The notes: generated by a model from the letters alone, not told the origin. Shown: positions 1-8,888, numbered from the stretch's first letter. The stretch is 64,000 bases of DNA from CALINB01 sp938045325 (GCA_038114465.1 JAYNQW010000003.1:186001-250000); one strand, 5' to 3'. Program-made: numbers and translations.

Positions 1-2
1 AC

Positions 3-1673
3 CAGGCACTTTTTAAAAAGAACCTGGCCGCCGAGCGCAAAGCCTTCCCGACAATCCCGCACAAAAGCGTCGGCGCGGCGGGTGCCGTGTTCACGCGGCT
101 CTTGACGGTGATCGGGAATCCTAAGAAGGCGAGCAAAGCAGAAAAAGAACTCGTCCAGACCTTTAAAAACTACATCATCGCCAAGCGCACACATATTGCT
201 CAGGATGCATTGGACGCCTACGACGCCTGGAAAATAGCCGACACCTACTGGAAAAATAAAAGCGGCCGCAACAGCGGCATGGCCGTGCTGTTCGACTACG
301 GCACGGTTCCGCCGGACTTCACGTCACTCGCACTGGCGAATTCAATCGGTATGGGGGTCCTCGACACAGCCCTTGCGGAAGCAGCCGACAGGCTCGTCGG
401 CGATGCGGTTCCGATCATCGGCGATATTGTCTCGCTCGGCTTGAACATCGCAACCAATACCGATTCCGTCACGGACCCCAGCCAGATTTATCGTTGGGGC
501 GCGCGCACGGCCGCTGAAATCGCTGTCGGTAAAGCCGCGGAATTCGCCGTGAACAAACTCGCGAAAGCCGCCGCCAGCTCGATTATCAAGCAAGCGACGA
601 AATCCGTTGTTATCGGTGCATCACGGGCCGCGTCACAATCGGCAGCCGGCGTGTTACAAGTCGCCGGTAGCGCCGGCCCGCAAATCATCATCACCGCAAG
701 CATGATGATCGCGACCATCGCCATCGATCAGGTGACCGAAATCGCCAATGCCCGGCCGAAACTCCAAAATGCCTTGGCGACGGCGAAGTATCCGCCGAAC
801 CTGAACCGCATGGCGAAGACGGAAGAAGGCGTGACCGAATTGATGGGCTGCCAGATCATCGCCAACCACAACCTGAAACCGTCGTCGGCATTCATGAAAA
901 CGTTTCCCAAGCTCGCGACGGCGGCCTTAAACACGCCGATCAAATCCGCTTCGAATAAAAAGACGTCATCGTCGGCCAAATTGACCGGACGTTGGCAGCG
1001 GATTAAAGGCAGCGCAACCGATATCGGCGTTGGGGCGAACGGGCGCGTTTGGGTTATTGGCAACAAAAAAGAAGCCGGCGGATTCGGCATTTTCGGCCTC
1101 GATAAGAACAAGCGTTGGCGCAAGATCAAAGGCAGCGCCATGCGCATTACTGTCGGCTCCAGAGGTTATCCGTGGGTCGTCAACAACAAAGGCGCCATCT
1201 TCCGCTATGACGGCCGCCGCTGGCTTCCCATCAAGGGGCCGAAGGCCGTCGATATCAGCGTCGGGGCGCGCGGCCATGTTTGGGTGATTGGCGGCAAGAA
1301 AGAAGCCGGCGGCCACGGCATTTACCGTCTCGAAAAAAACAAGCAATGGCGCAAGATCAACGGCAGCGCCGTGCGGATCGCCGTCGGCCCCAAGGGCAAC
1401 GCCTGGGTCGTCAACAACAAAGGCGGCACTTTCCGATTTGACGGCCGCCGTTGGCGTCAGCTTAAGGCCCCGAAAGCCATCGATATTGGCATCGGTGCCA
1501 ACGGTCGAGCCTGGCTCGTCGGCGGCAAGAAAGGCCGTTTCGGCTATCCCGTCTGGAGCTGGACCGGCAAAAGTTGGAAAAAAGCCTCGGGTGAGCTGAC
1601 CGCCATTTCGGTCGGGCCAAAAGGCCGCCCTTTCGGCGTCAATGCCAAGCGCAATATCTTCGTCATGAAATAA
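3..1673 (+). CDS. Tectonin-type beta-propeller protein, 5' end outside window
   Basis: The reading frame is open to the left edge, so the gene probably begins before the window; the first in-frame start candidate inside it is GTG at 87. Counting from 87, residues 1-290 are helical and Ala-rich with a hydrophobic stretch near 195-215. Residues about 300-528 hold six repeats, each opening with Trp, then a GSA or PKA turn and a VG-x-x-G-x-x-W strand, the pattern of tectonin/TECPR six-bladed propellers, which bind lectin-type ligands. Repeat pairs are near copies at DNA level (about 1030-1260 versus 1260-1480), so the propeller grew by recent tandem duplication. The helical half is unrecognised. 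A second lectin-domain gene lies 2.3 kb downstream. Function beyond probable carbohydrate or surface binding is unknown. Confidence 0.75.
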   Translation, partial: QALFKKNLAAERKAFPTIPHKSVGAAGAVFTRLLTVIGNPKKASKAEKELVQTFKNYIIAKRTHIAQDALDAYDAWKIADTYWKNKSGRNSGMAVLFDYGTVPPDFTSLALANSIGMGVLDTALAEAADRLVGDAVPIIGDIVSLGLNIATNTDSVTDPSQIYRWGARTAAEIAVGKAAEFAVNKLAKAAASSIIKQATKSVVIGASRAASQSAAGVLQVAGSAGPQIIITASMMIATIAIDQVTEIANARPKLQNALATAKYPPNLNRMAKTEEGVTELMGCQIIANHNLKPSSAFMKTFPKLATAALNTPIKSASNKKTSSSAKLTGRWQRIKGSATDIGVGANGRVWVIGNKKEAGGFGIFGLDKNKRWRKIKGSAMRITVGSRGYPWVVNNKGAIFRYDGRRWLPIKGPKAVDISVGARGHVWVIGGKKEAGGHGIYRLEKNKQWRKINGSAVRIAVGPKGNAWVVNNKGGTFRFDGRRWRQLKAPKAIDIGIGANGRAWLVGGKKGRFGYPVWSWTGKSWKKASGELTAISVGPKGRPFGVNAKRNIFVMK

Positions 1674-1681
1674 CACACCGG

Positions 1682-1710
1682 CGGCCGGTTCGATCAGCAC
1701 GAACCGGCCG
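1682..1710 (+). terminator. Stem-loop after the propeller gene
   Basis: An 11-bp perfect inverted repeat (CGGCCGGTTCG, 7-base loop, CGAACCGGCCG) starts 9 bases after the stop codon. There is no T-run after it, so it may be a 3' mRNA-stabilising hairpin or a weak terminator rather than a classical intrinsic one. Confidence 0.45.
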
Positions 1711-1797
1711 ATCCGGATATTGGCGTTCGCGCATTTTTCCCGCTAAGATCGGCGTAGGATATTTTTTAACCCCGCCGAGCTATATGAATTCAACAGC

Positions 1798-2868
1798 ATG
1801 ACGATTTTTCTCACCAACGACGATGTGCGCGAACTGCTGAGTGTGCCCGAGTGTATCGGGGCCCTGGAAGAAGCTTATCGGGAACTCGGCACGAACCGGG
1901 CCGCTTTTCGCGACCGGCTCGAGCTGATCGGCCCGTCGCAAAATATCGGCGACTATTACATGCTGAAATCCGTCGACGGCCTGATCCCGAGCCTCGGCGT
2001 CGGCGCGGTGCGGATCACCTCCGACATCAAAGAAGTGTTCGAGCGCGACGGCAAGTTGCGGCAGCGCAAATTGCCGGCCGCGCCCGGCGGACGCTACACC
2101 TCGTTCGTCCTCGTATTTTCGACCGAAACCACGGAGCCGCTGCTGGTTTATGCCGACGGTTATGTGAATCCAACTCGGGTTGCTTCGACCACGGCCTTGG
2201 GCGTCAAATACCTCGCACGTAAAAACACGAAAACGGTCGCATTGTTCGGTTCCGGCAATCAAGCCGATAAAGTCGTGCCCGCCGTTTCGGCCGTGTGCGA
2301 CTTGGACGTCATTAAATGTTTCAGTACGACGAAAGAAAACCGCGAGGAATTTGCTGCGCGTACATCCAAACAATACGGCGCGAACGTGGTGCCCGTGGAT
2401 AGTGCCGAAGCGGCCATCGAAGATGCCGATGTTATTCTGTGCGCCACCAACAGCAAATCGCCGATCTTCACCAAAGACTGGATAAAGCCGGGCCTGCATT
2501 ACGGCTGCATCAAGTCTTCCGAAATGGACCCGCAGGCCGTGCGCGCCACCGATGTCGTCATTTGTCACACAAAGACCGGCGAGTCCCCCTTCGTCACCAC
2601 ACACGGCATCGAAGAAGAGACCGTCAACGGCAAAAAGAGCACGTTCGCCGCGGACTCCGGCATTCGGGAACTGCCGACGCTGGCCGATCTGATTTGCGGT
2701 AATATCAAGGGCCGTGAGAACGACGAACAAGTCACCGGCTTCGTCAATACCCTCGGCATCGGGCTTCAGTTCGCCGCTGTCGGCGCACTGCTGCACAGAA
2801 AAGCGAAAGAGCTGAACGCCGGCAACGACATTCCCACCGACTGGCTGACCCAAGCGGAGATGTCATGA
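1798..2868 (+). CDS. Ornithine cyclodeaminase / mu-crystallin family protein, copy 1
   Basis: A 356-residue protein of the OCD/mu-crystallin family, whose members are NAD(P)-dependent cyclodeaminases, imine reductases or amino acid dehydrogenases. The Rossmann motif GSGNQA is at residues 151-156, preceded by the conserved ST-ALG-KYLARK segment; length is normal for the family. It overlaps the next gene by 4 bases (ATGA), so the two are translationally coupled. The two proteins align along their whole length, which indicates tandem duplication, but they differ at many positions, so it is not recent. The substrate cannot be told from sequence: ornithine, alanine or a ketimine are all possible. 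Confidence 0.85.
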   Translation: MTIFLTNDDVRELLSVPECIGALEEAYRELGTNRAAFRDRLELIGPSQNIGDYYMLKSVDGLIPSLGVGAVRITSDIKEVFERDGKLRQRKLPAAPGGRYTSFVLVFSTETTEPLLVYADGYVNPTRVASTTALGVKYLARKNTKTVALFGSGNQADKVVPAVSAVCDLDVIKCFSTTKENREEFAARTSKQYGANVVPVDSAEAAIEDADVILCATNSKSPIFTKDWIKPGLHYGCIKSSEMDPQAVRATDVVICHTKTGESPFVTTHGIEEETVNGKKSTFAADSGIRELPTLADLICGNIKGRENDEQVTGFVNTLGIGLQFAAVGALLHRKAKELNAGNDIPTDWLTQAEMS

Positions 2869-3935
2869 CTCTTCTTCTGAGTAACGACGACGTGCGCCAA
2901 CTTCTCAACGTGCCCGATTGCATCGAAGCGCTGGAAAGCGCCTACACCGAACTCGGCAAAGGCGAAGCGGCGTTCCGCGACCGCATGGATTTGGTCTCGC
3001 CCGGCGTTAAGGACGACACCATGTATATTTTGAAATCCATGGACGGCCTGATCCCGAACGCGGGCGTCAGCTGTGTGCGCATCACGTCCGACATGCATCA
3101 TTTCTTCGAGGTTAATGGACAACTGCGGCGCAAGAAGCTGCCGGCGGTTCCCGGCGAACGCTATACGGGGCTCGGGGTTCTGCTCTCGACGGAAACCACA
3201 GCGCCCTTGATGTTCTTCACCGACGGCGTCACCAACCCGACCCGGGTTGCAGCAACGACCGCGCTCGGCATCAAGTATCTGGCCCGCAAGGATGCCAAAA
3301 CCGTCGCCCTGCTCGGCTGCGGCAAGCAAGCGGACAAGCAAGTCCCGGCAGTGGCCGCGGTGCGCGATGTGGATGTTATTAAATGCTACAGCCCGACGGG
3401 GCAGAACCGCACTAAGTTTGCCCGCGAAACCAGCGAGACATACGGCGTGAACGTCGTCGACGTCAACTCGGCCGACGAGGCCGTCGAGGGCGCGGATATT
3501 ATTTTGTGCGCGACCAATGCGCGCGCCCATGTATTCGATCCGGCATGGGCGAAACCCGGCGTACATATCGGCTGCATCACGCAATTCGAGATTCCGCCCG
3601 AAGCGGTGCATGCCGCCGACATCGCCGTTGCACACACCGCGACCGCCGAGCCGATCTTCACCACGACCCACGGCCTCGAGCATCCGGAACAAACCGGCAA
3701 AAACCAATCTTTTGCAAAAGATGCTGCCGTCGACAAGCTACCGACCCTCGCCGACCTGCTGGCCGGAAACGCCAAGGGCCGTGAGAACGACGATCAAGTA
3801 ACGATGTACCTCAATACGGTTGGGATCGGCTTGCAGTTCACCGCCGTCGGCGCGTTGCTGTATCGCAAAGCAAAAGAACAAGGTGTCGGCCGCGAAATCC
3901 CGACCGAGTGGATGACTCAATCGGGGATGTCGTAA
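2865..3935 (+). CDS. Ornithine cyclodeaminase / mu-crystallin family protein, copy 2
   Basis: A 356-residue paralogue of the preceding gene, same length, with the dinucleotide motif GCGKQA at residues 151-156. The start is fixed by the ATGA overlap with copy 1. Retention of both copies as a coupled pair suggests either a heteromeric enzyme or two related substrates (inference). It ends 4 bases from the convergent lectin gene. The exact reaction is unknown. Confidence 0.85.
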   Translation: MTLLLSNDDVRQLLNVPDCIEALESAYTELGKGEAAFRDRMDLVSPGVKDDTMYILKSMDGLIPNAGVSCVRITSDMHHFFEVNGQLRRKKLPAVPGERYTGLGVLLSTETTAPLMFFTDGVTNPTRVAATTALGIKYLARKDAKTVALLGCGKQADKQVPAVAAVRDVDVIKCYSPTGQNRTKFARETSETYGVNVVDVNSADEAVEGADIILCATNARAHVFDPAWAKPGVHIGCITQFEIPPEAVHAADIAVAHTATAEPIFTTTHGLEHPEQTGKNQSFAKDAAVDKLPTLADLLAGNAKGRENDDQVTMYLNTVGIGLQFTAVGALLYRKAKEQGVGREIPTEWMTQSGMS

Positions 3936-3939
3936 GCGG

Positions 3940-4731
3940 TTAACGCGGCTTAACCTGCCAAGCGCTAGCCACCAATTTGTTGTTCTTTTTATCCGTACAA
4001 TTGTGCATCACGACTTGATTGCCGCTGTTAATCGCAAGGCAATTTTTGGCGCCGTCGTTTTGGAACAAGCCGCCGCCGACATAAACCCATTTCTGAAATT
4101 TGTTTTTCGGCTTACCGGCCTTACCGCATTTTCGAACCCCCACTTTATTATTTTTCAAGGCCGTGAGGCAGCGGTTATTGTTTTTCGAATTGCCGAAGTC
4201 GATCATCAGCGCGCCGGTGATTTGACTGTGCAGCCAATTGGTATACTTGCTGCGACAACTTCTGACGACCGTCCGTTTCTTTTTGCGATCGAAGCTCAAG
4301 CACTTGCCGTTCGATGTCGAAAATTTACCGTAATGCGTCGTTCCATTCGGTAAATAACCACAAGCGAAACGATTATATTTCGAACTCCACTTCTTATGTT
4401 TACGGCTGATGTAGATCGTTTCGGATGTGATCGGTACGATGCAAATCGCTTTATTCTTTTTGACACCCCGTTTGCCCTTGGGAAAAACCCGCATGATCAT
4501 GGTCTTGGTCGGAATCAAACCATTTGCATGCAGTTTTTTCTTTTTATTTTTCGACAGTGCGAACGAAAGATTACTTCCGATATCCGCTCCTTGGGTCGCG
4601 CCGACCGTCGCCGCCGACGAGGCCCCGGCAAGGGCATAGCCCGCATATTTTCCGACACTCATGCCTTTGATGACTTTGTCGGATGCCGCCCCGGCGGCCG
4701 CGGATGCCATGGAGATACCGATGCTTTTCAT
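3940..4731 (-). CDS. Ricin-type beta-trefoil lectin-domain protein, probably 5'-truncated
   Basis: A 263-residue product. Residues 1-55 are Ala/Gly-rich and hydrophobic, followed by a Lys-rich tract (KNKKKK), a middle region of unknown type, and a C-terminal ricin B-like trefoil (about 150-263) with CLSFD, CLTAL and CLAIN strand motifs and Q-x-W-type residues (QKWVY, AWQVK). Such domains bind sugars. Coding character continues upstream of the ATG to about 4761 (AGFAWADW precedes the Met) until an in-frame TAG with no start codon, so the natural N-terminus seems lost at a junction with the neighbouring metallo-beta-lactamase fragment. No signal peptide is evident in what remains. Confidence 0.65.
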   Translation of the reverse strand: MKSIGISMASAAAGAASDKVIKGMSVGKYAGYALAGASSAATVGATQGADIGSNLSFALSKNKKKKLHANGLIPTKTMIMRVFPKGKRGVKKNKAICIVPITSETIYISRKHKKWSSKYNRFACGYLPNGTTHYGKFSTSNGKCLSFDRKKKRTVVRSCRSKYTNWLHSQITGALMIDFGNSKNNNRCLTALKNNKVGVRKCGKAGKPKNKFQKWVYVGGGLFQNDGAKNCLAINSGNQVVMHNCTDKKNNKLVASAWQVKPR

Positions 4732-4795
4732 CCAATCCGCCCAGGCGAACCCGGCGGCATCGAGCTTGTAAACCTACATTCTCGCTGCGGGGCAA
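4732..4795. other. Breakpoint between two head-to-head truncated genes
   Basis: Within these 64 bases the minus-strand lectin frame and the plus-strand metallo-hydrolase frame both lose their upstream parts. On the minus strand the lectin frame reaches TAG around 4772-4774; on the plus strand the hydrolase frame reaches TAA at 4769-4771. No promoter or spacer is seen between them. A single deletion removing the 5' ends of two divergent genes, or an assembly join, would give this. Confidence 0.5.
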
Positions 4796-5389
4796 ATGCG
4801 GGCTTACTTGCGCACCCGTATGGTCAATGCCGGCGTCGATAAAAAGAAAGCGAAAAAGCTCGTGAAGCGGTTGCGCCCGGGCGGCAAAATGAAATTCGGC
4901 GGTGTTACCGTCGCAACCATTGCGACCGAACACGCGAACGGCGCCAATGCCCCCTTCGTGATCGATAAGGACCTGGCGAAATCGCTCAAGAAAAGCGGTT
5001 TGACTGTTTACGTCGGTCCCGACAGCGGATTCATTCTCAAATTCTCAAACGGATTGACGGTCTATCTCTCTGCCGACACTGGCCACATCTCGGACATGGA
5101 TACCATCGTGCGGCGCTATTACAAAGCGAACCTCGCCGTCATGAACATCGGTGACGTCAACACCATGGGGCCGGAAGAGGCTGCTTGGGCGACCAAGAAG
5201 CTGATCAAACCGGCGGCGGTGATCCCGTCTCATGCCAACGAACAATCGACCAAGGGCGGCAAGGTGATTGCCGGCACCAAACTCGAGAAGTTCATCAAAC
5301 ACATGGGCGGTGCGATGCCCGTGCATATTCCGCTCACGGAACGCACCATGGAGTTCGACGGCAGCGGCAAATGCGTCAAAGGCTGCTAA
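4796..5389 (+). pseudogene. Metallo-beta-lactamase-fold hydrolase, N-terminal half missing
   Basis: 197 residues match the second half of UlaG-type metal-dependent hydrolases: the GGVTV-x-IATEHANG strand (His46), the SADTGH metal-binding Asp94, and the IPSHANE His146. The N-terminal half, which in this family carries the HxHxDH metal site and the first beta-sheet, is absent; only about eight further codons of coding character precede the ATG before a stop at 4769. Without that motif the protein should not bind the dinuclear metal centre, so it is best read as a remnant. It overlaps the following exported-protein gene by 19 bases, which may still be transcribed with it. Confidence 0.75.
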
Positions 5390-5730
5390 GCCTCTTCGGA
5401 ATGTTCCTCGCGGCGCTGGTAATTCTCTTACCGGCGTCCGGGGCGCATGCCGATCAAATCGACGGCCACTGGTGCTTCAAAAAACTAAGCAAACAGCTCA
5501 GCATCGACGGGCCGAATATCGTCACGCCGCACGGAACACGCATGACGGGCACGTACGACCGCCACGGATTTATTTATCAAATTCCGAAGAACGAACCCGG
5601 CGCGGGATCGTTCGTCATCATGGAACAATTGAGCGATGATGTGATGCACCTGCGCACGGGCAAAACAAGAAAAGACGCCGAGGCCGCCAAGCCGCAAACG
5701 TGGGGCCCCTGCCCGCCTAACATCAGCTGA
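5371..5730 (+). CDS. Small exported protein of unknown function
   Basis: A 119-residue product starting at ATG 5371, inside the end of the preceding gene. Residues 1-26 form a signal peptide (positive start, Leu/Ala-rich core, cleavage near AHA-D). The mature part has two Cys (WCFKK and GPCPPN), which could form one disulfide in the periplasm, and a beta-rich pattern. I do not recognise the family. It likely moved or was inherited together with the truncated hydrolase upstream. Confidence 0.6.
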   Translation: MRQRLLSLFGMFLAALVILLPASGAHADQIDGHWCFKKLSKQLSIDGPNIVTPHGTRMTGTYDRHGFIYQIPKNEPGAGSFVIMEQLSDDVMHLRTGKTRKDAEAAKPQTWGPCPPNIS

Positions 5731-5739
5731 ATTCAACGT

Positions 5740-5813
5740 CATCCTTCGAGACGCACAAATACCTTATCCTGAGCGAAGTCGAAGGAGAGCTATTTGTGCT
5801 CCTCAGGATAAAG
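5740..5813. repeat. REP-like palindromic element
   Basis: The segment contains the CATCCTTCGAGAC and CTCCTCAGGAT ends and an inner CCTGAGCGAAGTCGAAGG core, the style of short interspersed palindromes common in alphaproteobacterial intergenic regions. An inner pair CACAAATA / TATTTGTG can form a hairpin. It lies between two convergent genes, the usual position for such elements. Only one copy is seen in the window. Confidence 0.6.
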
Positions 5814-5829
5814 AATAGAGCGAATTATT

Positions 5830-6723
5830 TTATGAGTGACTGTCGAACCAGGCAATGATGAGTTGGTTCATTTCGTCCGCCTTTTCGTAAATCGCCCAAT
5901 GGCCGATACCCTCGAGAATATCGCGCTTCAACTCGATCCCGTTGCCGATGATCAGCTCATCCCAATTCTTCATCATGGCGGGGTAATATGTGTCCTCCGT
6001 GCCCCAGATCGTATAAAGCGGCGCATCGACTTTCTTCAGAGCGTCCAACAATTCATCCGGATCGTTCGCAAACGTACGCATTTTAATGCGGCTCATCGGC
6101 GCGTTGACGTATTGCAGATAGACGGCCAAGTCGTCGACCGCATCGTGGTCCGAAAACAAGCCGACACCGATGTTATGACGGTGTGCGGCGATGATATCGT
6201 CTTCGGCTTCAAGCTTGCGCCAGCCCCGGTAATCGCGCGGGATATTCCACTCGCCCGACAGGCGCGCGCCGGCGCACAACAAAACCGAAAGCGTTCGATC
6301 ACCGAAGGCCTGCGCCAACGTACCGGCGAACGTGGAGCCGAGGGAAAATCCCATCGTGTGACATTTGGTTTCGGGCGATGTGAGTTGGTCGAAACCGGTT
6401 TTCATGATCTGCGTTAGGTCGTCCAAGTCCGAGCCGTCCGGCGGCATGTCGGACTCGCCGAAGCCCGGCACATCGACCGCGTAGACGGCATATTTTTTCG
6501 AGAGTTCCGGGATGATGCGGATCCAATGGGACCAGGAACCGTGATTGCCGTGGGTACAAATGACCGGGGGCCCTTCTCCCCACACATGCCAAACCAGGTC
6601 ACCGTCGCCACAGGGCGTGGTCAACCGTTTCGCCGCGTTCTTCACACGCAAGTAACAGTCTTCCGGCTCTTCGCCGGGGCGTGGAATCCCGCCCGATAAT
6701 TGGGCCGCTAAATATTCACTCAT
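5830..6723 (-). CDS. Alpha/beta hydrolase, copy 1
   Basis: A 297-residue alpha/beta hydrolase. Visible motifs are the HGNHGSW oxyanion loop, the nucleophile elbow GFSLGS, an acid in WGTEDTYYP, and the histidine in GIGHWAIYE, so the catalytic triad looks complete. The chosen start (ATG 6723) overlaps the stop of the HIT gene in an ATGA, which is better supported than a longer upstream start. It is a paralogue of the hydrolase two genes upstream in the operon, from which it is separated by the HIT gene. The substrate (an ester, lactone or C-C bond) cannot be told. Confidence 0.85.
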   Translation of the reverse strand: MSEYLAAQLSGGIPRPGEEPEDCYLRVKNAAKRLTTPCGDGDLVWHVWGEGPPVICTHGNHGSWSHWIRIIPELSKKYAVYAVDVPGFGESDMPPDGSDLDDLTQIMKTGFDQLTSPETKCHTMGFSLGSTFAGTLAQAFGDRTLSVLLCAGARLSGEWNIPRDYRGWRKLEAEDDIIAAHRHNIGVGLFSDHDAVDDLAVYLQYVNAPMSRIKMRTFANDPDELLDALKKVDAPLYTIWGTEDTYYPAMMKNWDELIIGNGIELKRDILEGIGHWAIYEKADEMNQLIIAWFDSHS

Positions 6724-7124
6724 GCCGTTAACGCTTCCTCGAGTTGATTTTTTAAAGCCTCCAGCGGTTCGGGCGTATAAGGCACCGCTTCGCCGTGCCC
6801 CCACACGGGGCCCGGCCAAGCGGCATCGTCTTTATAACGCGCAATAACGTGAATATGAAGCTGCGGCACCAGATTGCCGAGCGCACCGATGTTGATTTTT
6901 TCGGGCGAAAAAATAGTTTCGACGATGTTCGACGCCAGCATGATTTCCTTAAACAACGTGCCTTGATCATCCTTCGCAAGATGATGAATCTCTCTAATAT
7001 CTTCTCTTTGCGGCACGAGAATAAGCCACGGATACCGCACATCGTTCATCAGCAGAACTTGACTGAGCGGCAGTGACGCAACCGTCACCGTATCCTTGGC
7101 GAGCGTTTGGTGCAGTTCGAACAT
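6720..7124 (-). CDS. HIT-family nucleotide hydrolase/transferase
   Basis: A 134-residue histidine-triad protein: LIL-VPQRED near residue 37 and the triad QLHIHVIARY (His-x-His form) near residue 90, followed by the WPGPVWG segment typical of proteobacterial HIT proteins. Members hydrolyse AMP-, ADP- or sulfo-linked nucleotides such as AMP-lysine or adenylyl sulfate. It sits between two paralogous alpha/beta hydrolases on the same strand with a 4-base overlap on one side and 6 bases on the other, so the three are one operon. Confidence 0.88.
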   Translation of the reverse strand: MFELHQTLAKDTVTVASLPLSQVLLMNDVRYPWLILVPQREDIREIHHLAKDDQGTLFKEIMLASNIVETIFSPEKINIGALGNLVPQLHIHVIARYKDDAAWPGPVWGHGEAVPYTPEPLEALKNQLEEALTA

Positions 7125-7130
7125 CGGAAT

Positions 7131-8027
7131 TTAAGCCGGATCGTTTTCGGCGTACCAGTCCAGCAGGTGCCGGTTCATGACGTCCGGGCGTTCGTAAATC
7201 GTCCAGTGGCTGGCGTCTTCGATGTCGATCCGTTTCAAGGGAATATTGTTCGCGCCGATCGTCTCGTCCCATTTTTCGTTCATGAACGGATAATACGGAT
7301 CGTGCACGCCCCAAAGGGTGAGCATCGGCACTTTCACGTGCGTTAACGCGGGCAGCAACGCGGCCGGGTCGAGAAACTCGCGCGGCTTGATCCGGCACCG
7401 GGTCGCGATTCGGTCCTGAATAGCAACGGCGAGATCGTCGACCGCCTCAATGCCGTGCAGCATGGCCACGCCGAGGTTGTTACGGTGCGCCGCCATGCGT
7501 TCGTCGTCGGTTTTCGCTTTACGCCAGTTAATAAACGGCCGCTGCAGGTCCGACATGCCGACAAGACGCGAGCCGCCGCAGAGCGAGACGGATAAAACAC
7601 GATCGCCGGCGGCCTTGGCGGTGAAGCCGGTCATGGTGCTGCCGAAGGAAAAGCCGGTCACGTGAAAGCGCGTATCGGGCGAGGTCAGCGCATCGAAACC
7701 TTCAAGCGTGATCTCGACCAACCCTTCGATGCAATACGGCTCGGGCGGCAAATCAGAATCGCCGAAGCCGGGTACGTCCGGCACATACAGCGCATACCTC
7801 TGCGACAAGATTGGAATATTTCGAATCCAGTGCGGCCAGGACCCGAAGTTGCCGTGAAATAAAATCACCGGGACGGCATTGCCCTCCCCCCAGACATGCC
7901 AGACCATCTCGCCCTCGCCGCACGGCGTGGTTTTGCGCGATCCCGTCGCCAGGATGCGCTCGATGCAGTCTTCGGCGCCTTCGCCCGCCAAGGGCATGTC
8001 TTCTGCGTATGTCGGTAAATCGTTCAT
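7131..8027 (-). CDS. Alpha/beta hydrolase, copy 2
   Basis: A 298-residue alpha/beta hydrolase and first gene of the three-gene unit. Motifs: FHGNFGSW oxyanion loop, GFSFGST nucleophile elbow, WGVHDPYYP region where the acid is expected, and DASHWTIYE histidine. An AGGAA ribosome site lies 7-8 bases before ATG 8027. The Cys-Gly-Glu-Gly segment before the first strand is shared with copy 1, showing that the pair arose by duplication. Two parallel hydrolases around a HIT protein suggests a shared small-molecule route, but nothing in sequence names it. Confidence 0.85.
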   Translation of the reverse strand: MNDLPTYAEDMPLAGEGAEDCIERILATGSRKTTPCGEGEMVWHVWGEGNAVPVILFHGNFGSWPHWIRNIPILSQRYALYVPDVPGFGDSDLPPEPYCIEGLVEITLEGFDALTSPDTRFHVTGFSFGSTMTGFTAKAAGDRVLSVSLCGGSRLVGMSDLQRPFINWRKAKTDDERMAAHRNNLGVAMLHGIEAVDDLAVAIQDRIATRCRIKPREFLDPAALLPALTHVKVPMLTLWGVHDPYYPFMNEKWDETIGANNIPLKRIDIEDASHWTIYERPDVMNRHLLDWYAENDPA

Positions 8028-8064
8028 TTTTATTCCTGAGCTTATGAATACAACAAAGAAAGCG

Positions 8065-8808
8065 CTATGCCCACTCGAAGTTTTCGAGATGTTCGAGCAC
8101 GTGGCGCGCGGTGGGAAAGGTTTTGAGGATCAGATCGCGGCGCTGGCCAAGGCAGATCGACTTAATCTCCGGGGGCATTTTCGCGTAATGCTTCCGCCCG
8201 CCGACCGCTTCATGAAGAATGCCGATCGCCTCGACGATATCCTCGCGGCGCTGATCCTTATTCGAGCGGCCGCGGTGGAAGAAGTCGACGAGTTTGAGAT
8301 CGAAGAACACACCCTTCGGCTTAATCAGAATATTATCAGAATGAAGATCGCCGTGATATTCGTTCTTCCAGTGAATTTCATCCAAGCCTGACACCAGCGC
8401 ATAAAACATATGCAGCGCCTTGAACGGCGGCATGCGTTTGCCGGGATGGCTTTGGATATAATTCGAGAGCTGCAGCCCTTCCACATATTCACTGATCAGG
8501 CAGGTGGCCTTGTGGCGCCGGAAGTTCAGGGTCTCGGCATGGTGATACTGGATGACGATGGAACAATCGCGCAGCTTTTCCAGTTTTTGCGCGAACTTGC
8601 GCGCTTCGACGTCTTTGACGTTACGATGGGGGAAAAATATTTTCGCCGTGCGCGTGATGCCGGTGCGTTCCTCGGTGACCCGGTACACCTCGCCTTCATA
8701 GCCGCCGCCGAGTTTCTCCTCGACAACATAAATACCGCCGATTTTCCGGCCCGGTTGCAGGTCGAATTTGTCGATTTTAGGCAGTTTTTTCGGGAGCCGG
8801 ACCGGCAT
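8065..8808 (-). CDS. Eukaryotic-type protein kinase
   Basis: A 247-residue compact kinase domain with no membrane segment. The Gly-rich loop LGGGYEGEVY is near residues 33-42, the ATP-anchoring Lys is in TAKIFF, the catalytic loop reads HGDLHSDN (equivalent of HRDLKPxN), and the metal-binding Asp is in LVDFFH in place of DFG. It should be a soluble Ser/Thr-type or related small-molecule kinase. It stands alone between the hydrolase operon and the divergent DksA-like gene. Partners and target are unknown. Confidence 0.82.
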   Translation of the reverse strand: MPVRLPKKLPKIDKFDLQPGRKIGGIYVVEEKLGGGYEGEVYRVTEERTGITRTAKIFFPHRNVKDVEARKFAQKLEKLRDCSIVIQYHHAETLNFRRHKATCLISEYVEGLQLSNYIQSHPGKRMPPFKALHMFYALVSGLDEIHWKNEYHGDLHSDNILIKPKGVFFDLKLVDFFHRGRSNKDQRREDIVEAIGILHEAVGGRKHYAKMPPEIKSICLGQRRDLILKTFPTARHVLEHLENFEWA

Positions 8809-8888
8809 AGTGTGAAACCCGATTTCAATCTGTGGCTGCGGCGCATATCATCATGCAAATCACCCCTTGGCAAGATGTCTTGATTGCA

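Noticed and set aside
966..1700. Long minus-strand frame opposite the propeller gene
   Set aside because: It is a shadow of the tandem propeller repeats on the opposite strand; the plus-strand frame has clear Trp/Gly repeat periodicity and is the real one.
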